A stretch of 64,000 bases of DNA from Prevotellaceae bacterium UBA3627 (lineage in GTDB: Bacteria; Bacteroidota; Bacteroidia; Bacteroidales; Bacteroidaceae): contig DFLE01000004.1 of assembly GCA_002373375.1 (NCBI GenBank), positions 13,118 to 77,117 on the forward strand, read 5' to 3'. The notes under the pieces are model-generated. The model saw only the letters and a list, made by a program, of their open reading frames with translations. It searched no databases and was not told the DNA's origin. The translations under genes were made by a program, and so were the position numbers. Positions 61,041 to 64,000 of this stretch are shown piece after piece (the stretch's first letter is position 1; every line of letters begins with the position of its first letter).

Positions 61041-62228
61041 CTATTTTACTGAAAGTACCACATCATCTATGTACAGCGTGCTGCCCACGGCGCCCTCAAA
61101 GGTTGCGCCACTCTTGCTGGAAGAGAACACGAACGCCAGATTATACCCCAAGTTCTCCAGCAGTACTTTGTCTATAGGTGTATCACCCTCAAAGAACATA
61201 TCGAAAGGTGTCCACTCATCGGTCTCTGGCAGTGAAGCCACGCGTGCCTTGCGCACTATGTATGGACTGGTGAGTACATTGCCGCCATTGAGCATCACAG
61301 CATTGCCGTTCTCGTCTTTATTACGATAGAGTACGGCATAGATGTCAGCCTCATCCTGACGACCGGGTATTACTTTGCTGTCGGCTCCCGTAAACTCCGT
61401 ACCGCGCTTGTACTTATAATAACCTGTCACTCTCACAGGCTCGTCGGCAAACGGTATTCCCATCTCGGTGGCAAGCAAGGAATTTGTGGCAGCGTATGTG
61501 ATATTGAACTTACCAAGGAAGAGGTTACCCGCCGCAATGGGACGATTGGTGGACCTGCCCATGTCACCCGTGCTCAGTGTCTGCAGTTTCACGCAGCGAC
61601 CAGTGCGGCCGTTGGGATCAGACACGGTAGGGAACTCCTCAGGAGTTGCGCCCTGACCGCCTAAAATCTTACTGAGCATTGACAGGCAGAAGCCCTCATT
61701 GCCTGAAGCCCATATATTTGAAAGTTTATTGCCGTCTTTGTCCAACTCGAAGAAACGGTGATAGTATATATTACTGTAGCTGTAACGCACCTCCTCATAG
61801 TTCTCAAAACTGTTAGTCCTGTTGGTCGCCGCCTGCGACACCTCTCTGAATCCCACGCGGTACACACGCTTTGTCTTACCATCCTCGGCGGTCACGGTAT
61901 AAATCACGTCGCCATCACTGAAATCCTGCACAGAACCGTTCTCCGGAGATATCGTTGCACCGGGAGTAAGGTCAAAGTGCACCGCTACCTGCTTTGGCAT
62001 GAGGATAACCGAGCGTACAGAGAAGTCGATATCGCTCTCAGTAGATATTACCGTCCTCTTCATATCGTTAGCATCATAGAAGTACTGCTCTAAGTCTTCG
62101 CCTTCCACCCACATCTTCTCAATGTCGCACTCCATACCCGGAGCCTCGTCCCTTATACAGGACGACAAAAATCCAAGTGCCAGTGCTATGACGGCACAGG
62201 CCTGAAGTAACAGTCTGTTTTTTCTCAT
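61041..62228 (-). CDS. PCMD-domain lipoprotein
   Basis: Lipobox LSSC (cysteine near 24). The region to about 130 has a beta-sandwich with MPKQVAVHFDLTPGATISP and a VYRVGF strand, and from ~135 the putative carbohydrate metabolism (PCMD) domain follows with NSFENYEEV, SNIWASGNEGFCLSM, VRVTGYYKYKRGTEF and the end TLYIDDVVL. The 395-residue length is normal. These proteins are thought to act on or bind glycans at the surface. First gene of a two-gene unit with the barrel protein. Confidence 0.87.
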   Translation of the reverse strand: MRKNRLLLQACAVIALALGFLSSCIRDEAPGMECDIEKMWVEGEDLEQYFYDANDMKRTVISTESDIDFSVRSVILMPKQVAVHFDLTPGATISPENGSVQDFSDGDVIYTVTAEDGKTKRVYRVGFREVSQAATNRTNSFENYEEVRYSYSNIYYHRFFELDKDGNKLSNIWASGNEGFCLSMLSKILGGQGATPEEFPTVSDPNGRTGRCVKLQTLSTGDMGRSTNRPIAAGNLFLGKFNITYAATNSLLATEMGIPFADEPVRVTGYYKYKRGTEFTGADSKVIPGRQDEADIYAVLYRNKDENGNAVMLNGGNVLTSPYIVRKARVASLPETDEWTPFDMFFEGDTPIDKVLLENLGYNLAFVFSSSKSGATFEGAVGSTLYIDDVVLSVK

Positions 62229-62287
62229 TTTGTGTATTTCTTATGGCTTTTTATATTCTTGCAATTCGATTGTCAATTTACTCACTG

Positions 62288-62318
62288 CAAAGTTAGTAAA
62301 TATTATTCTTTCCTGCAA
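62288..62318 (-). promoter_or_regulatory. Promoter of the PCMD/porin operon
   Basis: On the minus strand TTG and TAACTTTG are spaced by 20 bp, 60 nt upstream of the start. Confidence 0.7.
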
Positions 62319-62466
62319 TCTTTTCTTCCTCATTTGCAGATTTATTTTAATTCAACAACTACACTGGTTCTGAGTTCTTCTTTAATATTCATTTAATGAG
62401 TGCATAGTTGATAATTTTTCCGTAAATAAGAACTGGGAATAAATCATAATGTATTTTTCGTGTTCC

Positions 62467-62506
62467 CACTCTGAAAAAACGCGTATTTACGCATTTTTTC
62501 AGAGTG
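62467..62506. promoter_or_regulatory. 40-bp inverted repeat, first of a pair
   Basis: CACTCTGAAAAAA and TTTTTTCAGAGTG are exact reverse complements, with inner GCGTA/TACGC. The total is 40 bp with only one mismatched pair and a TT centre. Confidence 0.75.
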
Positions 62507-62529
62507 AAAAGACGCTTTTTGTGTTTCTT

Positions 62530-62567
62530 ACTCTAAAAAAATGCGTATTTACACAATTTTTCAGAGT
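62530..62567. promoter_or_regulatory. 38-bp inverted repeat, second of a pair
   Basis: ACTCTAAAAAAATGCGTATT leading to AATTTTTCAGAGT, a diverged copy of the repeat at 62467-62506. It ends 8 bp before the -33 box of the ATPase promoter. Confidence 0.7.
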
Positions 62568-62575
62568 GAAAATAA

Positions 62576-62604
62576 TTTGGTAAAGAGAAAAATTAGTAAC
62601 TTTG
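62576..62604 (+). promoter_or_regulatory. Promoter of the second DUF4143 ATPase
   Basis: TTTG at 62576-62579 and TAACTTTG at 62597-62604 are spaced by 17 bp, slightly short. The start codon is 25 nt downstream. Confidence 0.65.
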
Positions 62605-62629
62605 CACCAGACAAAAACTAAATATTTGT

Positions 62630-63883
62630 ATGGAAATCAAAAGAGACTATCATCTTCAGAGGCTGGTAAGCCGTAAACATAACGACATGGTAAAGGTGGT
62701 GACAGGCATGAGACGCTCTGGCAAGTCGTACCTGCTATTTACGATTTTCTATAAGCATCTGTTAGAAGAGGGCGTAGCTGACGACCATATTGTCAGGATA
62801 GACTTAGAGGACCGTCTCAACAAGGCATTAAGGAATCCTGACGAACTGCTGACTTATGTGCGTAGCAGGATAAAGGATGAAAATATGTATTACATACTGT
62901 TAGATGAGGTGCAGCATGTCAATGAATTTGAGGATGTGCTTAACAGTATGTTGCATATAGGTAACGCCGACGTGTATGTAACAGGCAGCAACGCAAAATT
63001 CCTGTCTAAGGATGTCATTACTGAGTTTCGCGGGCGTGGTGACGAGGTGAATATACGTCCGTTAGGATTTAAGGAGTTTCTCTCTGCAAGGCCGTCTTTG
63101 GGAAAAGAGGATGCCCTGCGCGAATATATGACGTACGGTGGTTTGCCTCAGACAGTGACGATGCAGACTGTGGAACAGAAGGAAAACTATCTGAAATCGC
63201 TTTTCACGAATACCTACTTGCTGGACATTAAGGAACGATACAACATCAAGAACGATGATGATCTTGAGGAACTGATAAGCATGCTTGCATCGGGCATAGG
63301 CGGACTGGTAAGTGCTAAAAAACTGCAAGACACTTTTCACAGTGTGAAGAAAAGCACCATATCATACGAAACAATAAAAAGGTATATAGATATGTTGCAG
63401 GATGCCTTCATACTTGAGAGAGCGGTAAGATATGACATAAAGGGAAGACGGTATATAAGCACTACGAGCAAATACTATTTTGAAGACTTGGGACTACGTA
63501 ATGCGCGGATAAACTTCAGACAGTCGAAACGTACGCACTTGTTGGAGAACATGATATATAATGAATTGCGTCTGCGAGGTTTTTCTGTTGATGTGGGTGA
63601 GGTATCCGTAAACGGGAAAAACAGCGAGGGCAAGAGTTACCGTAGCACGCTTGAGGTGGATTTTGTATGTAACAGTGGTTACAAGCGTCACTACATACAA
63701 TCGGCACTGGCACTTCCTTCGCAAGAAAAAATGGAACAGGAGCTAAACTCCCTGCGCCGTATAAATGATGATTTCCTGAAAATACTCATAGTAGGCGACG
63801 CAATGCAGCCTACATATCAGAATGAGGACGGCATACTGATATTAAATGTGTATGATTTTTTGCTGGATTCCCAGCCTTACTAA
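62630..63883 (+). CDS. Solitary AAA ATPase with DUF4143 domain
   Basis: Walker A GMRRSGKS near residue 25, Walker B YYILLDEVQHV near 88 and sensor VYVTGSNAKFLS show an AAA_14-type ATPase. The middle has the typical YMTYGGLPQTV. The C-terminal DUF4143 part has KYYFEDLGLRNAR and ends with a nuclease-like pattern, TLEVDFVC then HYIQSALAL, where the final Lys of PD-(D/E)xK is replaced. The 417-residue length is typical. It is unlike the DUF4143 protein at 25675 in detail, so the two are distant paralogues. Confidence 0.88.
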   Translation: MEIKRDYHLQRLVSRKHNDMVKVVTGMRRSGKSYLLFTIFYKHLLEEGVADDHIVRIDLEDRLNKALRNPDELLTYVRSRIKDENMYYILLDEVQHVNEFEDVLNSMLHIGNADVYVTGSNAKFLSKDVITEFRGRGDEVNIRPLGFKEFLSARPSLGKEDALREYMTYGGLPQTVTMQTVEQKENYLKSLFTNTYLLDIKERYNIKNDDDLEELISMLASGIGGLVSAKKLQDTFHSVKKSTISYETIKRYIDMLQDAFILERAVRYDIKGRRYISTTSKYYFEDLGLRNARINFRQSKRTHLLENMIYNELRLRGFSVDVGEVSVNGKNSEGKSYRSTLEVDFVCNSGYKRHYIQSALALPSQEKMEQELNSLRRINDDFLKILIVGDAMQPTYQNEDGILILNVYDFLLDSQPY

Positions 63884-63939
63884 ATCATAAATATAAGACA
63901 GGTTCTTCCGTCATCGGATTTTTCACCTTTAACCTTTTT

Positions 63940-63998
63940 TGTCCTATTTTGGGCCTTCCGTTAACGCCTCATACGTGCTTCCTATAGAATTTTCAAAA
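63940..63998 (+). repeat. TGTCCTATTTTGG dispersed repeat, copy 2
   Basis: TGTCCTATTTTGG, then GCCTTCCGTTAACGCCT and a TTTTCAAAAT end, parallel to 30514-30569. It reaches the window edge. Confidence 0.75.
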
Positions 63999-64000
63999 TA

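Overview
The window comes from a member of the Bacteroidales, most likely a Prevotella-type organism. The sequence evidence is: a complete type IX secretion core operon (porP-gldK-gldL-gldM-gldN), a SusD lipoprotein, Fibrobacter-paralogous-domain and PCMD lipoproteins, dense two-base-upstream promoters of the Bacteroidetes kind (TTTG about 20 bp before TAnnTTTG) on both strands, and few Shine-Dalgarno sequences. The family placement is inference; the phylum is secure.

Layout. 0-8 kb: RluA-type pseudouridine synthase and a small membrane protein (minus), an orphan SusD lipoprotein, a ClpB disaggregase lacking its N-domain, and an NfeD/stomatin pair. 8-14 kb: a DinJ-like antitoxin with a PIN toxin, a lipoprotein pair, a 1.1-kb gene-free stretch with hairpins and a 22-bp repeat array, a secreted protein with a type IX sorting tail, a DUF2264 protein and a YkvA protein. 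14-28.7 kb: surface glycan and lipid A region with an MsbA-like flippase, a six-gene minus-strand glycosyltransferase operon started by LicD, an LpxL acyltransferase, an LTA-synthase-like phosphotransferase, a DUF4143 ATPase and two more glycosyltransferases. 28.7-30.4 kb: a truncated Rhs tip carrying an HExxH motif and a possible immunity lipoprotein, bracketed by direct repeats. 30.9-34.7 kb: UbiA-type prenyltransferase, acyltransferase and phosphoethanolamine transferase, which also modify the envelope. 34.8-48.9 kb: a nearly unbroken minus-strand series with a porin, the type IX operon, CcsBA, a di-haem lipoprotein, imelysin and a porin. 49-55.2 kb: gmk, a divergent membrane protein, rseP, dxr and tRNA-Gln. 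55.4-64 kb: tandem tiny membrane proteins, two more solitary ATPases, a degraded patch, a porin/PCMD operon.

How the parts fit together. Most genes build or service the cell envelope: lipid A acylation, core/O-glycan assembly, flipping and decoration with phosphorylated groups, and the outer-membrane secretion machine with at least one cargo. The porin-imelysin-dihaem-CcsBA group looks like a metal/haem module in which the maturation factor sits next to its c-type client.

The least explained content is non-coding. It includes three arrays of an exactly 22-bp repeat beginning AAAGCTAT, an 88-nt element present twice whose hairpin covaries and keeps a CTTG loop, heptamer-plus-GC-hairpin repeats that have grown into the ends of several genes, and distinctive symmetrical elements in front of each of three ATPase genes. 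No CRISPR array, rRNA or intact insertion sequence was seen.
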